Part shown: in pieces, positions 16,450-26,433 of the stretch
Position numbering within the stretch: position 1 is the first letter of the stretch
Layout: every line of letters starts with the position of its first letter
NCBI RefSeq assembly: GCF_900099935.1
Contig: NZ_FNEK01000047.1
Location: 1-39,948 of the forward strand
Direction of reading: 5' to 3'
Length of the DNA: 39,948 bases
Source of the DNA: Aliiruegeria lutimaris
GTDB lineage: Bacteria > Pseudomonadota > Alphaproteobacteria > Rhodobacterales > Rhodobacteraceae
Translations under genes and position numbers: made by a program
Notes under the pieces: generated by a model
Told to the model about the DNA's origin: nothing
Database searches by the model: none
What the model saw: the letters and a program-made list of their open reading frames with translations, nothing else

Positions 16450-17718
16450 ATGCTCGACCTTCTCGTGAAAAACGCCACCCTGCCCGACGGCTCCACCGCC
16501 GATATCGCCTGCACAGGTGGGCTGATCTCGTCTATCGAACCGAACATCTCCGCCGACGCGTCGCAAACCATCGACGCCACGGGCCGCCTCGTGTCGCCGC
16601 CCTTTGTCGATCCGCATTTCCACATGGATGCCACGCTCTCGCTGGGCCGCCCGAGGATGAACGTCTCGGGCACCCTGCTCGAAGGCATCGCGCTCTGGGG
16701 CGAGCTGAAGGAGATCCAGACCGTGGACGAGATCGTCGCCCGCGCGCTGGATTACTGCGACATAGCCGTTTCCATGGGGATCGGCGCGATCCGCACCCAT
16801 GTGGACACCTGCGATGACAAGCTCACCGGCGTGCAGGCGCTGATCGAAGTGCGCGAGAAGGTGAAGGATTATATTGACCTGCAACTCGTGGCCTTCCCGC
16901 AGGACGGTGTCCTGCGCGACCCAACGGCGATGACCAACACGGTCCGCGCGCTCGATATGGGCGTGGATATCGTCGGCGGCATCCCGCATTTCGAGCGTAC
17001 CATGACTGATGGCGCCGAGTCCGTCCGCCTGCTTTGCGAGATCGCGGCTGAACGCGGGCTGATGGTAGACATGCATTGCGACGAGAGTGACGACCCGCAT
17101 TCCCGCCACATCGAAACGCTGGCCTACGAGACGCAACGCCTCGGGTTGCAGGGCCGGGTTGCCGGATCGCACCTCACCTCCATGCATTCGATGGACAATT
17201 ACTACGTCTCCAAGCTCATTGCGCTGATGACCGAGAGCGAGATGCGGGTTATCCCCAACCCGCTGATCAACATCATGCTGCAGGGGCGCCACGACACCTA
17301 TCCCAAGCGCCGCGGCCAGACCCGTGTGCGCGAGCTGCGCGATGCGGGCATGACGGTCGGCTTCGGCTCCGATTGCGTGAAGGATCCGTGGTATTCACTG
17401 GGCCGCGCCGACATGCTGGACGTGGCGTCGATGGGGCTGCATGTCGGCCAGCTATCCAGCCGCGAGGACATGCGCTGGTGCTTCGACGCGGTCACGGTGA
17501 ACTCTGCCGAGATCATGGGGCTGGAGGGCTACGGGCTCGCCAAGGGCAAGAAAGCCCATTTCGTCATCCTGCAAGCGCCCGATCCGATTGAAGCGATCCG
17601 CCTGCGCGCGACCCGTCTTGCCGTGATCCGCGCCGGCAAGGTCATTTCCGAGACCCCGGCCAGCACGGCGAAACTTACGCTGCCCGGGCGGCCGGCAGCG
17701 GTCGATCCCGGTCTCTGA
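16450..17718 (+). CDS. CodA-like cytosine deaminase/amidohydrolase, altered specificity residue
   Basis: Metal-dependent amidohydrolase of 422 residues, alignable with E. coli cytosine deaminase at a constant offset of five residues. Catalytic and metal residues are present: H56 and H58 (DPHFHMD), Q151 (VAFPQDG), H209 and E212 (MHCDESDD), H241 (GSHLTSMH) and D308 (GFGSDCVKDPWYSLG). The residue after the catalytic Asp is Cys309, where E. coli CodA has Asp314, and the one before is Ser307 instead of His312. Substitutions at 314 are known to broaden substrate use in CodA, so the natural substrate may be a modified cytosine or related heterocycle. It is the last gene of the nucleoside-uptake operon and is cytoplasmic. 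Its stop is 4 bases from the end of the convergent hydratase gene. Confidence 0.88.
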   Translation: MLDLLVKNATLPDGSTADIACTGGLISSIEPNISADASQTIDATGRLVSPPFVDPHFHMDATLSLGRPRMNVSGTLLEGIALWGELKEIQTVDEIVARALDYCDIAVSMGIGAIRTHVDTCDDKLTGVQALIEVREKVKDYIDLQLVAFPQDGVLRDPTAMTNTVRALDMGVDIVGGIPHFERTMTDGAESVRLLCEIAAERGLMVDMHCDESDDPHSRHIETLAYETQRLGLQGRVAGSHLTSMHSMDNYYVSKLIALMTESEMRVIPNPLINIMLQGRHDTYPKRRGQTRVRELRDAGMTVGFGSDCVKDPWYSLGRADMLDVASMGLHVGQLSSREDMRWCFDAVTVNSAEIMGLEGYGLAKGKKAHFVILQAPDPIEAIRLRATRLAVIRAGKVISETPASTAKLTLPGRPAAVDPGL

Positions 17719-17722
17719 GGCG

Positions 17723-18556
17723 CTACCCGGCGAATTCCACCCGAGCCGACATCGCCAAGGCGCCATCGGCCCGCTTTGCCCAAAGCTCGAACCCGTCACC
17801 CTCGGCGCGCCCCTCGATCCGGAAGGGCGCCATGCCGGCAATCGGGGCGAGGCCGCGAAAGGCAAAGCTGCGCGGTGTTCGCCCGGTGTGCCTGTGCGCA
17901 AGGTCGATCAGCAACGTTGCCGTTAGCGGGCCGTGAAAGACCAGCCCGTCATAGCCTTCGACCCTGCGGGCATAGTCCACGTCGTAATGGATGCGGTGGC
18001 CGTTGAAGGTGAGCGCGGAATAGCGAAACAGCATTACCTCGCTCGGTACGACTTCCTCCGACACGTCCGCTCCGTCAGGCGCCGGCCGCAGAACCGGCGG
18101 CGGCGCATCCGGCGACGGATCTTCCCGATAGACGATGTCATGATCTTCGGTCAGGGCGAGGCGGTCACCGTCGAATATCTCGTGCCGGACAGTCACGAAA
18201 CAGAGCTTTCCGCTCCGCCCGTCCTTCTGGACGATATCGGTGATCGTGGAAACCTTGCGGGCGGGTTGGCCCAGCCGCAGCGGCAAATGGAACTCGAACC
18301 GTCCGCCGGCCCACATGCGCCGCGGCAACGCCACGGGCGGCAGAAAGCCCCCCTTTTTCGGGTGCGAGTCGCGCCCAAGCTGCGATGTCGGATGCGCCTG
18401 CAGGAAATAGAGCCAGTGCCGGAGCGGCGGCAGAATATCCCCATCCAACAGGTCAGGGTCGCGGTCCAGCGTCGCCTGCATGAAGCGGGCCGGTTGCAGT
18501 TGAAGAATGTCGCGCAGTTCCTCCTGCCGGCCAAGCCAAGCCTGAATATCCGTCAT
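17723..18556 (-). CDS. MaoC/HTD2-type acyl-CoA hydratase (FAS1-like dehydratase domain)
   Basis: Protein of 277 residues with a double hot-dog layout like mesaconyl-C4-CoA hydratase and fungal HTD2. The N-terminal FAS1-like dehydratase half includes PLRHWLYFLQAHPTSQLGRD, GFLPPVALPRRMWAGGRFEF and DIVQKDGRSGKLCFVTVRHE. The C-terminal MaoC half has LTFNGHRIHYDVDYAR and EGYDGLVFHGPLTATLLIDL, where the Asn/His and Asp of the hydratase motif are expected. It probably adds or removes water across a 2-enoyl-CoA double bond. No acyl-CoA gene is adjacent, so the substrate is open. It is convergent with the amidohydrolase and not in its operon. Confidence 0.8.
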   Translation of the reverse strand: MTDIQAWLGRQEELRDILQLQPARFMQATLDRDPDLLDGDILPPLRHWLYFLQAHPTSQLGRDSHPKKGGFLPPVALPRRMWAGGRFEFHLPLRLGQPARKVSTITDIVQKDGRSGKLCFVTVRHEIFDGDRLALTEDHDIVYREDPSPDAPPPVLRPAPDGADVSEEVVPSEVMLFRYSALTFNGHRIHYDVDYARRVEGYDGLVFHGPLTATLLIDLAHRHTGRTPRSFAFRGLAPIAGMAPFRIEGRAEGDGFELWAKRADGALAMSARVEFAG

Positions 18557-18722
18557 GCGTGCGGGTCCTCCTCGGCGACAGTCTTTCGCGGTTGACGTGC
18601 GCAGGCAACCCTGCCCGACAGCACCGAACAGATCTCGACAGTCCCCGATATGCCGGCTTGCCTAAATGCAGCGTGGTTTCCATACTCGACCGGCCGGGGA
18701 GATGGTTGAGGGGCACGGGACG

Positions 18723-19148
18723 ATGGGCACCACCATTCGCGAAATTCTGGGAAATCGGCCGGTTCGCGCGGTTACGCCGGAGACAACGATGCAGGAGGCT
18801 GCCAGGATGATGGCAGAGCATGGCGTCGGCGCGCTCGCGGTGGTGGAGGGCGACCGGCTCGTCGGCATCCTGAGCGAGCGTGACATCGTGTTTCGCGGTG
18901 TCGGCGCCGGGGAGGAAAAAGGGCAGACCCTTGTGTCGGAGATCATGACCGCTGCGCCGGTGACGGTCGATATCGAAGATCCGATTTCCGATGCGCTGGC
19001 GATGAAGCTGGGCAATGCGTTCCGGCATCTGCCGGTGATGGAGGAAGGGCGCCTCGTGGGCCTGCTCTCCTATCGCGACATTCCGACGGAATACGTGATT
19101 TTGTATGAGCGTTTCCGTGAAATGTCTGGCGCGAATTCAGATAAGTAA
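18723..19148 (+). CDS. CBS-domain pair protein
   Basis: Protein of 141 residues made of two CBS motifs and little else. The first is around RPVRAVTPETTMQEAARMMA with VGALAVVEGDRLVGILSERD. The second starts at VSEIMTAAPVTVDIED and ends at FRHLPVMEEGRLVGLLSYRD. Stand-alone CBS pairs usually bind adenine nucleotides and act as energy or redox sensors; the ligand is not evident here. ATG at 18723 is chosen because it has GGGGCACGGGACG just upstream and begins at the usual MGTTIREIL. In-frame ATGs at 18666 and 18702 are alternatives. It converges on katG with a shared hairpin between them. Confidence 0.85.
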   Translation: MGTTIREILGNRPVRAVTPETTMQEAARMMAEHGVGALAVVEGDRLVGILSERDIVFRGVGAGEEKGQTLVSEIMTAAPVTVDIEDPISDALAMKLGNAFRHLPVMEEGRLVGLLSYRDIPTEYVILYERFREMSGANSDK

Positions 19149-19151
19149 TTG

Positions 19152-19185
19152 AAAAGAGGCGCGCCCGTTTCCGAACGCGCCCCTC
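19152..19185 (-). terminator. Terminator for katG (minus strand), between convergent genes
   Basis: GAGGCGCG at 19156-19163 pairs with CGCG at 19176-19179 and CCTC at 19182-19185, giving 8 bp with a 2-base bulge and a 12-base loop. Read on the minus strand, the stem is followed by TTTTC (complement of 19151-19155), which fits an intrinsic terminator for katG. It may also slow transcription from the CBS gene. Confidence 0.6.
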
Positions 19186-19206
19186 GATACTTTCACGCGG
19201 TTCAGA

Positions 19207-21441
<2,235 letters not shown>

Positions 21442-21493
21442 TCATGAGTTCCTGTTCGATGACGAAACTAGCAGGGAAGAATGATTAAAGGAA

Positions 21494-21530
21494 ATTGCAT
21501 TAACTCATCGATGTGATAATTTGAAACTAT
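21494..21530. promoter_or_regulatory. Probable OxyR-binding tetrad between katG and oxyR
   Basis: The sequence ATTG-N7-TCAT-N7-ATAA-N7-CTAT has exactly the spacing of the enterobacterial OxyR site ATAG-N7-CTAT-N7-ATAG-N7-CTAT and matches 12 of 16 specified bases. The best half, ATAATTTGAAACTAT, also fits the LysR T-N11-A rule. It ends on the second base of the oxyR start codon and lies about 70 bases from katG, suggesting oxyR autorepression and katG activation. Confidence 0.5.
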
Positions 21531-22422
21531 GATAAATCTCACTCTGAAACAGCTCCGCTACTTCGAAGCACTGTCCCGTCACGGCCATTTCGGGCGTGCC
21601 GCCGAGGCCTGCTCCATTTCGCAACCGGCGCTTTCCGTTCAGATCCGGGAAATGGAAGAAACCTTGGGAACAACGCTTTTCGACCGCAGCACGCGACGGG
21701 TCCGACTGACCGGGATCGGCGAGGAAGTGGCTCTGAAAACGCGGGAAATCCTTCGTTCGGTGGATGAGTTGGGGGACCTGGCGCGGCGCGCGCATCACGG
21801 CCTGATCGGGAGGTTCCGCCTTGGCGTGATCCCGACCATCGCGCCCTACCTGTTGCCGCGCCTCGTGGCGAGCCTGTCGCAAACCCATTCCGGGCTGGAC
21901 ATCCGCGTCCGCGAAACCCTGACCCAGACCCTGATCGCGGAGCTGGCCGAAGGGGCGCTCGACGCGGCCATCGTTGCGCTGCCGGTTTCGGAACCCACGC
22001 TGACCGAGGTTCCGCTCTTCTCGGAAAACTTCGTCCTCGTCCGGCCGCGCGAAGATGCCGACAAGCCCGTTCCCGACTCGGAGGGAATGCGGGAAATGAA
22101 GCTGCTCCTGCTGGAGGAGGGGCACTGTTTCCGGGATCAGGCGCTGGCCTTTTGTGCAACGTCAACCGCGAGGCCGCGCGAAATGCTCGACGCCAGCTCG
22201 CTCTCGACGCTGGTGCAATTGGTGGGGGCCGGGATGGGGGTGACGCTCATTCCCGAGATGGCCGTCGGCGTCGAGACCGGCGCCGCCCCGGTGAGCGTGG
22301 CCGAATTTCCCGCGCCCGGCCCTTCGCGAACAATCGGCATGATCTGGCGCAAGAGCAGCCCGCTGGACGCGCAACTCCGGCATATCGCCGAGGAGGTCCG
22401 GCAAGCGGCAGTATCGCGCTAG
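21529..22422 (+). CDS. oxyR: Hydrogen-peroxide sensor, LysR-family activator OxyR
   Basis: LysR-type regulator of 297 residues. The N-terminal winged helix-turn-helix is LTLKQLRYFEALSRHGHFGR through SISQPALSVQIREMEETLG. The C-terminal sensor domain holds LLLLEEGHCFRDQALAFC, with Cys200 and Cys209 at the positions of the E. coli redox pair Cys199 and Cys208, including the conserved GHC and RDQ context. It should therefore form the peroxide-induced disulfide. It is divergent from katG, its expected main target. The ATG at 21529 has no evident ribosome-binding site and overlaps the putative OxyR tetrad, which could mean a leaderless or autoregulated transcript. Confidence 0.95.
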   Translation: MINLTLKQLRYFEALSRHGHFGRAAEACSISQPALSVQIREMEETLGTTLFDRSTRRVRLTGIGEEVALKTREILRSVDELGDLARRAHHGLIGRFRLGVIPTIAPYLLPRLVASLSQTHSGLDIRVRETLTQTLIAELAEGALDAAIVALPVSEPTLTEVPLFSENFVLVRPREDADKPVPDSEGMREMKLLLLEEGHCFRDQALAFCATSTARPREMLDASSLSTLVQLVGAGMGVTLIPEMAVGVETGAAPVSVAEFPAPGPSRTIGMIWRKSSPLDAQLRHIAEEVRQAAVSR

Positions 22423-22455
22423 CGCCGGTTTTCTGCTTTTATTCGAGAAAGGACA

Positions 22456-22485
22456 TTGACGGCCGGCGGACGAAAATCCTACTCA
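22456..22485 (+). promoter_or_regulatory. Weak candidate promoter upstream of the GntR gene
   Basis: TTGACG at 22456-22461 is a good -35 box. The best -10 at suitable spacing is TACTCA (22480-22485, 18-base spacer), which is poor. This is the only sigma70-like signal I could find between oxyR and the GntR gene. Confidence 0.25.
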
Positions 22486-22570
22486 CAAAATGCAACGAAG
22501 GGATGGGCCGGCTGAGCGCAGTGTGGGCCTTTGCGCCTGTTCCGCGATTGCACCGAGCATTGGAGGCACC

Positions 22571-23473
22571 ATGCCGCGCAGCAGCGCCGTCTACAAGGAA
22601 AGCTATAATCGCTGCCTTGAGGCCATTGCCGAAATCGGAACAGGCGGCAACCTGCCGCCCGAAACCGAAATCGCCGAGACATGGGGTATTTCCCGCACGA
22701 CCGTCCGGGCAGTGCTGAAAAGGCTGAGCAAGACCGGAATCATCGACTGGGAGGGCCGGCGCAAGGCGATCCTGCGGCTGCCGCACAGCGAAGATTTCTT
22801 TACCAGCGAGGAAACGATCACCACGGCGGAAAAGGTCGAAACCGCGTTCATGGAGTTGATCCTTGGTGGCGACCTCGCCCCTGGCACGATCCTGCGAGAG
22901 AGCGAACTGGCCCGATCCTTCGGCACCAGCCCGTCGGCGGTGCGTGAGTTCCTGATCCGGTTTTCCCGTTTCGGCCTGATCGAGAAGGAACCCAACCGCC
23001 ATTGGGTTCTGCGCGGCTTCACCCGCAGTTTCGCCGAGGAGTTGTTCGACGTGCGCGAGCTTTTCGAGCAGCGCGCCTTTGACCAGATGCTCGAACGTGG
23101 CCCCGAAGACAGGACCTGGAAGGCGCTCGTCGCCTTGCAGGCAGAGTTCGAACGCATTTCCGCGGATATCGAAAACCGCTACATGGAATTCCCGCGGATG
23201 GACGAGGCGTTCCACAAATTGCTGTTCGAACAGCTTCAGAACCGCTTCGTGGAGGATTTCTTTGGCGTCGTCACCATGGTCTTTCACTACCACTACCGGT
23301 GGCGGAAATCGGGGGAGTTGACGCGCAACCGGCTCGCGACGCGCGAACATCTGGAGATCATTGCCGCCTTGCGGGAGGGGGACCGGCAAAAGGCGCGGGA
23401 TGCCTTCGCGCGACATCTGCAATCGGCCCGAACCTCGCTGCTGGAATCGGTTCACTGGGAGGAAGAGGGTTGA
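22571..23473 (+). CDS. GntR/FadR-family regulator with two winged-helix domains
   Basis: Regulator of 300 residues. Two GntR-type DNA-binding domains appear in tandem: the first around LPPETEIAETWGISRTTVRA with VLKRLSKTGIIDWEGRRKAI, the second around LAPGTILRESELARSFGTSP with VREFLIRFSRFGLIEKEPNR. An all-helical FCD ligand domain follows (ELFDVRELFEQRAFDQML, MDEAFHKLLFEQLQNRF and a final ARDAFARHLQSARTSLLE). FCD domains usually bind metal plus a carboxylate metabolite, and typical FadR-subfamily proteins have one winged helix. ATG at 22571 follows TGGAGG closely; an upstream in-frame start is less likely. It stands alone between oxyR and map, so its targets are unknown. Confidence 0.85.
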   Translation: MPRSSAVYKESYNRCLEAIAEIGTGGNLPPETEIAETWGISRTTVRAVLKRLSKTGIIDWEGRRKAILRLPHSEDFFTSEETITTAEKVETAFMELILGGDLAPGTILRESELARSFGTSPSAVREFLIRFSRFGLIEKEPNRHWVLRGFTRSFAEELFDVRELFEQRAFDQMLERGPEDRTWKALVALQAEFERISADIENRYMEFPRMDEAFHKLLFEQLQNRFVEDFFGVVTMVFHYHYRWRKSGELTRNRLATREHLEIIAALREGDRQKARDAFARHLQSARTSLLESVHWEEEG

Positions 23474-23543
23474 AACCGGGCCTGTCCCGCGGGCCGCGCT
23501 TTGCCGCTGCAGCACGATCTGGCATTTCCGGTGCGATATCCCT

Positions 23544-24392
23544 ATGTTCCGCGAGACTGAAACGATCAAGACAGAGGGCAACGTGGACGATACCCGCGCA
23601 CGGCTGACCAAGGATGGAATTCGGCTCTACGAGACGTCGGATTTTCCGGGAATGCATGCGGCAGGCCGGCTGGCTGCCGAGATTCTGGACCGTGTGGCGC
23701 CGCTCGTGGTGCCCGGCCAGACGACTGCTGCCATCGACAAGGCTGTAGAGGACATGGTCACCGAGGCCGGAGCGACCTCGGCCACGATCGGTTACAAGGG
23801 CTACAAGCACGCCACCTGCATCAGCGTAAATCATGTCGTCTGCCACGGCATCCCGAGCGACAAGACACTGCGTGACGGAGATATCCTGAATATCGATGTC
23901 ACGGTCATCGTCGATGGCTGGTTCGGCGATACCAGCCGGATGTACGTGGCCGGCAAGATGTCCCGCAAGGCGGAGCGCCTCGTTCAGGTGACGCATGACG
24001 CGCTGTTCAAGGGGATCGAGGCTGTGAAGCCGGGCAACACCTTCGGCGATATCGGCTACGCGATCCAATCCTATGTCGAAGGCCAGCGGATGAGCGTGGT
24101 GCGCGATTTCTGCGGTCACGGGCTGGGCCGCGTTTTCCATGCTCCGCCCAACGTGCTCCATTACGGACGCCCCGGCACCGGCCCGACGCTGGAAGAGGGG
24201 ATGATCTTCACCATCGAGCCGATGGTCAATCTCGGCCGTCCCGAGACCAAGGTGCTTGCCGATGACTGGACCGCGGTGACGCGGGACAAGTCCCTCTCGG
24301 CCCAGTTCGAGCATTCCATCGGCGTGACGGCGGACGGCTTCGAGATCTTTACCCTGTCGCCGGCGGGCAAGTTCCACCCGACCTGGGAATAA
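23544..24392 (+). CDS. map: Type I methionine aminopeptidase
   Basis: Cytoplasmic metalloprotease of 282 residues removing the N-terminal Met from new proteins. The metal ligands are visible in order: two Asp in NIDVTVIVDGWFGDTSRM, His in FCGHGLGRVFHAPPNVLHYG, Glu in GMIFTIEPMVNLG and Glu in LSAQFEHSIGV. The substrate-site His is in GYKHATCISVNHVVCHGIP. The start is uncertain. ATG at 23544 gives MFRETETIKTEGN before the conserved part, while GTG at 23583 has AGAGGG just upstream and would give a shorter protein beginning VDDTRARLTKDGIRLYE. The gene is convergent with rsmD; the gap holds two palindromes. Confidence 0.95.
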   Translation: MFRETETIKTEGNVDDTRARLTKDGIRLYETSDFPGMHAAGRLAAEILDRVAPLVVPGQTTAAIDKAVEDMVTEAGATSATIGYKGYKHATCISVNHVVCHGIPSDKTLRDGDILNIDVTVIVDGWFGDTSRMYVAGKMSRKAERLVQVTHDALFKGIEAVKPGNTFGDIGYAIQSYVEGQRMSVVRDFCGHGLGRVFHAPPNVLHYGRPGTGPTLEEGMIFTIEPMVNLGRPETKVLADDWTAVTRDKSLSAQFEHSIGVTADGFEIFTLSPAGKFHPTWE

Positions 24393-24393
24393 A

Positions 24394-24409
24394 TGTTCCA
24401 CCTGGAACA
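24394..24409. promoter_or_regulatory. parS-like 16-bp palindrome
   Basis: TGTTCCACCTGGAACA starts one base after the map stop codon. It differs from the palindrome TGTTCCACGTGGAACA at one central base, and from the widely conserved ParB site TGTTTCACGTGAAACA at three of 16. It could be a degenerate chromosomal parS. It could equally be the first hairpin of a terminator, since GGTTTCCC (24411-24418) and GGGAAGCC (24431-24438) form another stem right after it. Confidence 0.35.
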
Positions 24410-24487
24410 GGGTTTCCCGAGAGTCCCCGGGGGAAGCCGAGAGGCCAAACCATGTGAGGCCGGTCCCTCCTGTGCCTTCCAGTAATC

Positions 24488-24521
24488 CCGATTAACCTTA
24501 GTTTTCGTTAAGGTTAATCGG
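24488..24521. terminator. Perfect 13-bp inverted repeat between convergent map and rsmD
   Basis: CCGATTAACCTTA pairs perfectly with TAAGGTTAATCGG around the 8-base loop GTTTTCGT. It sits between the ends of two convergent genes, which suggests a bidirectional terminator, but neither side has a T-run. The arms contain TTAACC/GGTTAA, resembling CtrA half-sites of alphaproteobacteria, so a protein-binding role is possible. Confidence 0.5.
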
Positions 24522-24577
24522 TTGTGAAGGGTGGGCTGGAAGGGCTTCGTGTTCGGATGATCGGGAGCCAGGTAAGC

Positions 24578-25150
24578 CTATTCGAGCGCGTCCGATGGTG
24601 CCCGCAGGATCGTGATATGCGTGTCGCCATATTCCCGGCGGTCCAGCAGTTCGAACCCGTCGGGCGGCAGCTGCGGTGCATTCTCTTCCCAGACAATCAG
24701 CGCTCCGGATGCGAACCAGCCACCTTCGACACAGGAGGCTATCGCGCGCTCCCCGAGCCCCTTTCCATAAGGTGGGTCGAGAAAAACGAGGTCGAAACCC
24801 GGCCCCCGATTCACGCCCATCCGGGTCGCGTCGCGCCGATAGAGCTTGGTTGTGCCATAGGCGCGGAGCTTCTCGATATTCTCTCGCAGGAGCGCGCGCG
24901 CCTTGGCGCCTTCGTCGATGAAGGTCACCTGCGCCGCGCCGCGCGAGAGCGCTTCCAGTCCAAGCGCGCCCGTGCCGGCGAACAGGTCCAGCACCCGCGC
25001 ATCTGGAACCGGATCGCCGTGGCCATGCGCCAGCAGGTTGAACAGGCTCTCGCGCACGCGGTCCGAGGTGGGCCGCAGATGCGCCGCCGAATCGCCTTTG
25101 CCGACCGAGGCAAGTGCCAGCCCCTTGTTCTTTCCGCCGATGATCCTCAT
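24578..25150 (-). CDS. rsmD: 16S rRNA (guanine-966 N2)-methyltransferase
   Basis: Protein of 190 residues with the standard RsmD layout. The N-terminal RNA-contact segment is MRIIGGKNKGLALAS. Then comes LRPTSDRVRESLFNLLAHG. The SAM-binding motif is VLDLFAGTGALGLEALSRGA, and the N-methyltransferase motif DPPY is in DLVFLDPPYGKGLGERAI. It modifies 16S rRNA at guanine 966 in the small subunit. The start codon overlaps the stop of the upstream FAD reductase gene (ATGA), so the two are co-translated although functionally unrelated. Confidence 0.93.
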   Translation of the reverse strand: MRIIGGKNKGLALASVGKGDSAAHLRPTSDRVRESLFNLLAHGHGDPVPDARVLDLFAGTGALGLEALSRGAAQVTFIDEGAKARALLRENIEKLRAYGTTKLYRRDATRMGVNRGPGFDLVFLDPPYGKGLGERAIASCVEGGWFASGALIVWEENAPQLPPDGFELLDRREYGDTHITILRAPSDALE

Positions 25151-26358
25151 CCGCGCATCAGTGCCTTCAGATCGGTGGCAGGGTCGGCCAGCGCCGCCGG
25201 ATCTGCGCTCCGGCCGCCATCGATCAGACGCTTGCCGACCATGTAGGCGCGCGGATCGTTCATCGCGTCTACGGCCAGCAGGGCGTTGCCGGCGAAATAC
25301 CAGTGCGAGGCAGATCCTTCCTTCTCGCCCGGACGCACCACGATCCGGTCAAAGCCGGTGTTGAGCCCGGCGATCTGCAGCTTCACGTCGTACTGATCGG
25401 ACCAGAACCAGATCTTCGGATCGTATTCCGCCTCGGCGCCGAGCATGTTGGATGCGACCAACTCCGCTTGATCGATTGCGTTCTGGACGCTTTCCAGACG
25501 GATGCGCTGTCCGCGCCAGGGGAAGGAGGCGCAGTCCCCGGCGGACCAGATATGCGGATCCGACGTGCGCCCCATCGCGTCCACAGCGATGCCGTTGTCG
25601 AGCGTGAGCCCCGCCGCCTCGGCCAGTTCGGTCGCGGGGGAAATTCCGACACCGACGATCACCAGATCTACAGCAATCTCGGTTTCATCGCTCAGAACAG
25701 CGCCGGAAACGCGCCCTTCGCCGGTCAGCCGTTCCAGCCCGGTTGCCTCGCGGATATCCACGCCGTGGGAGCGGTGCAGGGTGCGGAAATAGTCCGAGGT
25801 CTCCGGCGCGGCGACCCGTTGCAGGATCCGTTCGGCCATCTCGACCAGCACCACGTCCAGCCCCAACTTGCTGGCCACCGCGGCGGCCTCCAGCCCGATA
25901 TAGCCGCCACCCACGATCAGCACGCGCTTGCCCGCCACCATTTCCGGGGCGAGCCGGTCAATATCGCGCAGGGTGCGGACAACGTGGACGCCTTCCAGTA
26001 ATCCGCCAATCGCCGGCGGCAGGCGTCGGGGCACGGAGCCGGTCGTCAGAGCGAGATGCTCATATTCCAGCGTCTCGGCGCCCAGAACGATCTTTCGGTC
26101 CGCGGCGTCAATGGAATCCACCCGGCAATCGGTGCGCAGGGTGATGTCGTTCTCGGCATAAAAGCTCTCGGGCCGCAGGTAGAGGCGTTCCAGTTCCATC
26201 TCGCCCAGCAGGTATTTCTTGGACAAGGGCGGGCGTTGATAGGGCGGGACATGCTCCTCGCCGATCAGCGTCACCTCGCCCGTGTAGCCCGACATGCGCA
26301 GCTTCGCCGCGAGAGAGGCCCCGGCCTGTCCGGCACCCACGATCACGATCCCCGGCAT
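25147..26358 (-). CDS. FAD-dependent ferredoxin reductase (rhodocoxin/putidaredoxin-reductase type)
   Basis: Flavoprotein of 403 residues. It has FAD loop IVIVGAGQAGASLAAKLR, EEHVPPYQRPPLSKKYLLG (typical of oxygenase-coupled ferredoxin reductases), NAD(P)-binding loop VLIVGGGYIGLEAAAVASKL, the second FAD motif IWSAGDCASFP, and a C-terminal reductase domain (KIWFWSDQYDVKLQIAGLN, SHWYFAGNALLAVDAMNDP). It transfers electrons from NAD(P)H to a small [2Fe-2S] ferredoxin. No ferredoxin or P450 gene is adjacent, so the partner is elsewhere. ATG at 26358 with GGGAGGG upstream is preferred to TTG at 26364. The stop overlaps the rsmD start. Confidence 0.9.
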   Translation of the reverse strand: MPGIVIVGAGQAGASLAAKLRMSGYTGEVTLIGEEHVPPYQRPPLSKKYLLGEMELERLYLRPESFYAENDITLRTDCRVDSIDAADRKIVLGAETLEYEHLALTTGSVPRRLPPAIGGLLEGVHVVRTLRDIDRLAPEMVAGKRVLIVGGGYIGLEAAAVASKLGLDVVLVEMAERILQRVAAPETSDYFRTLHRSHGVDIREATGLERLTGEGRVSGAVLSDETEIAVDLVIVGVGISPATELAEAAGLTLDNGIAVDAMGRTSDPHIWSAGDCASFPWRGQRIRLESVQNAIDQAELVASNMLGAEAEYDPKIWFWSDQYDVKLQIAGLNTGFDRIVVRPGEKEGSASHWYFAGNALLAVDAMNDPRAYMVGKRLIDGGRSADPAALADPATDLKALMRG

Positions 26359-26433
26359 GGACAACCCTCCCCGCTGTTTGGTGTTGGGGGGAACCTACAG
26401 CCGGTGTCGCTGAATGCAATCGCTTCCGGGCGA

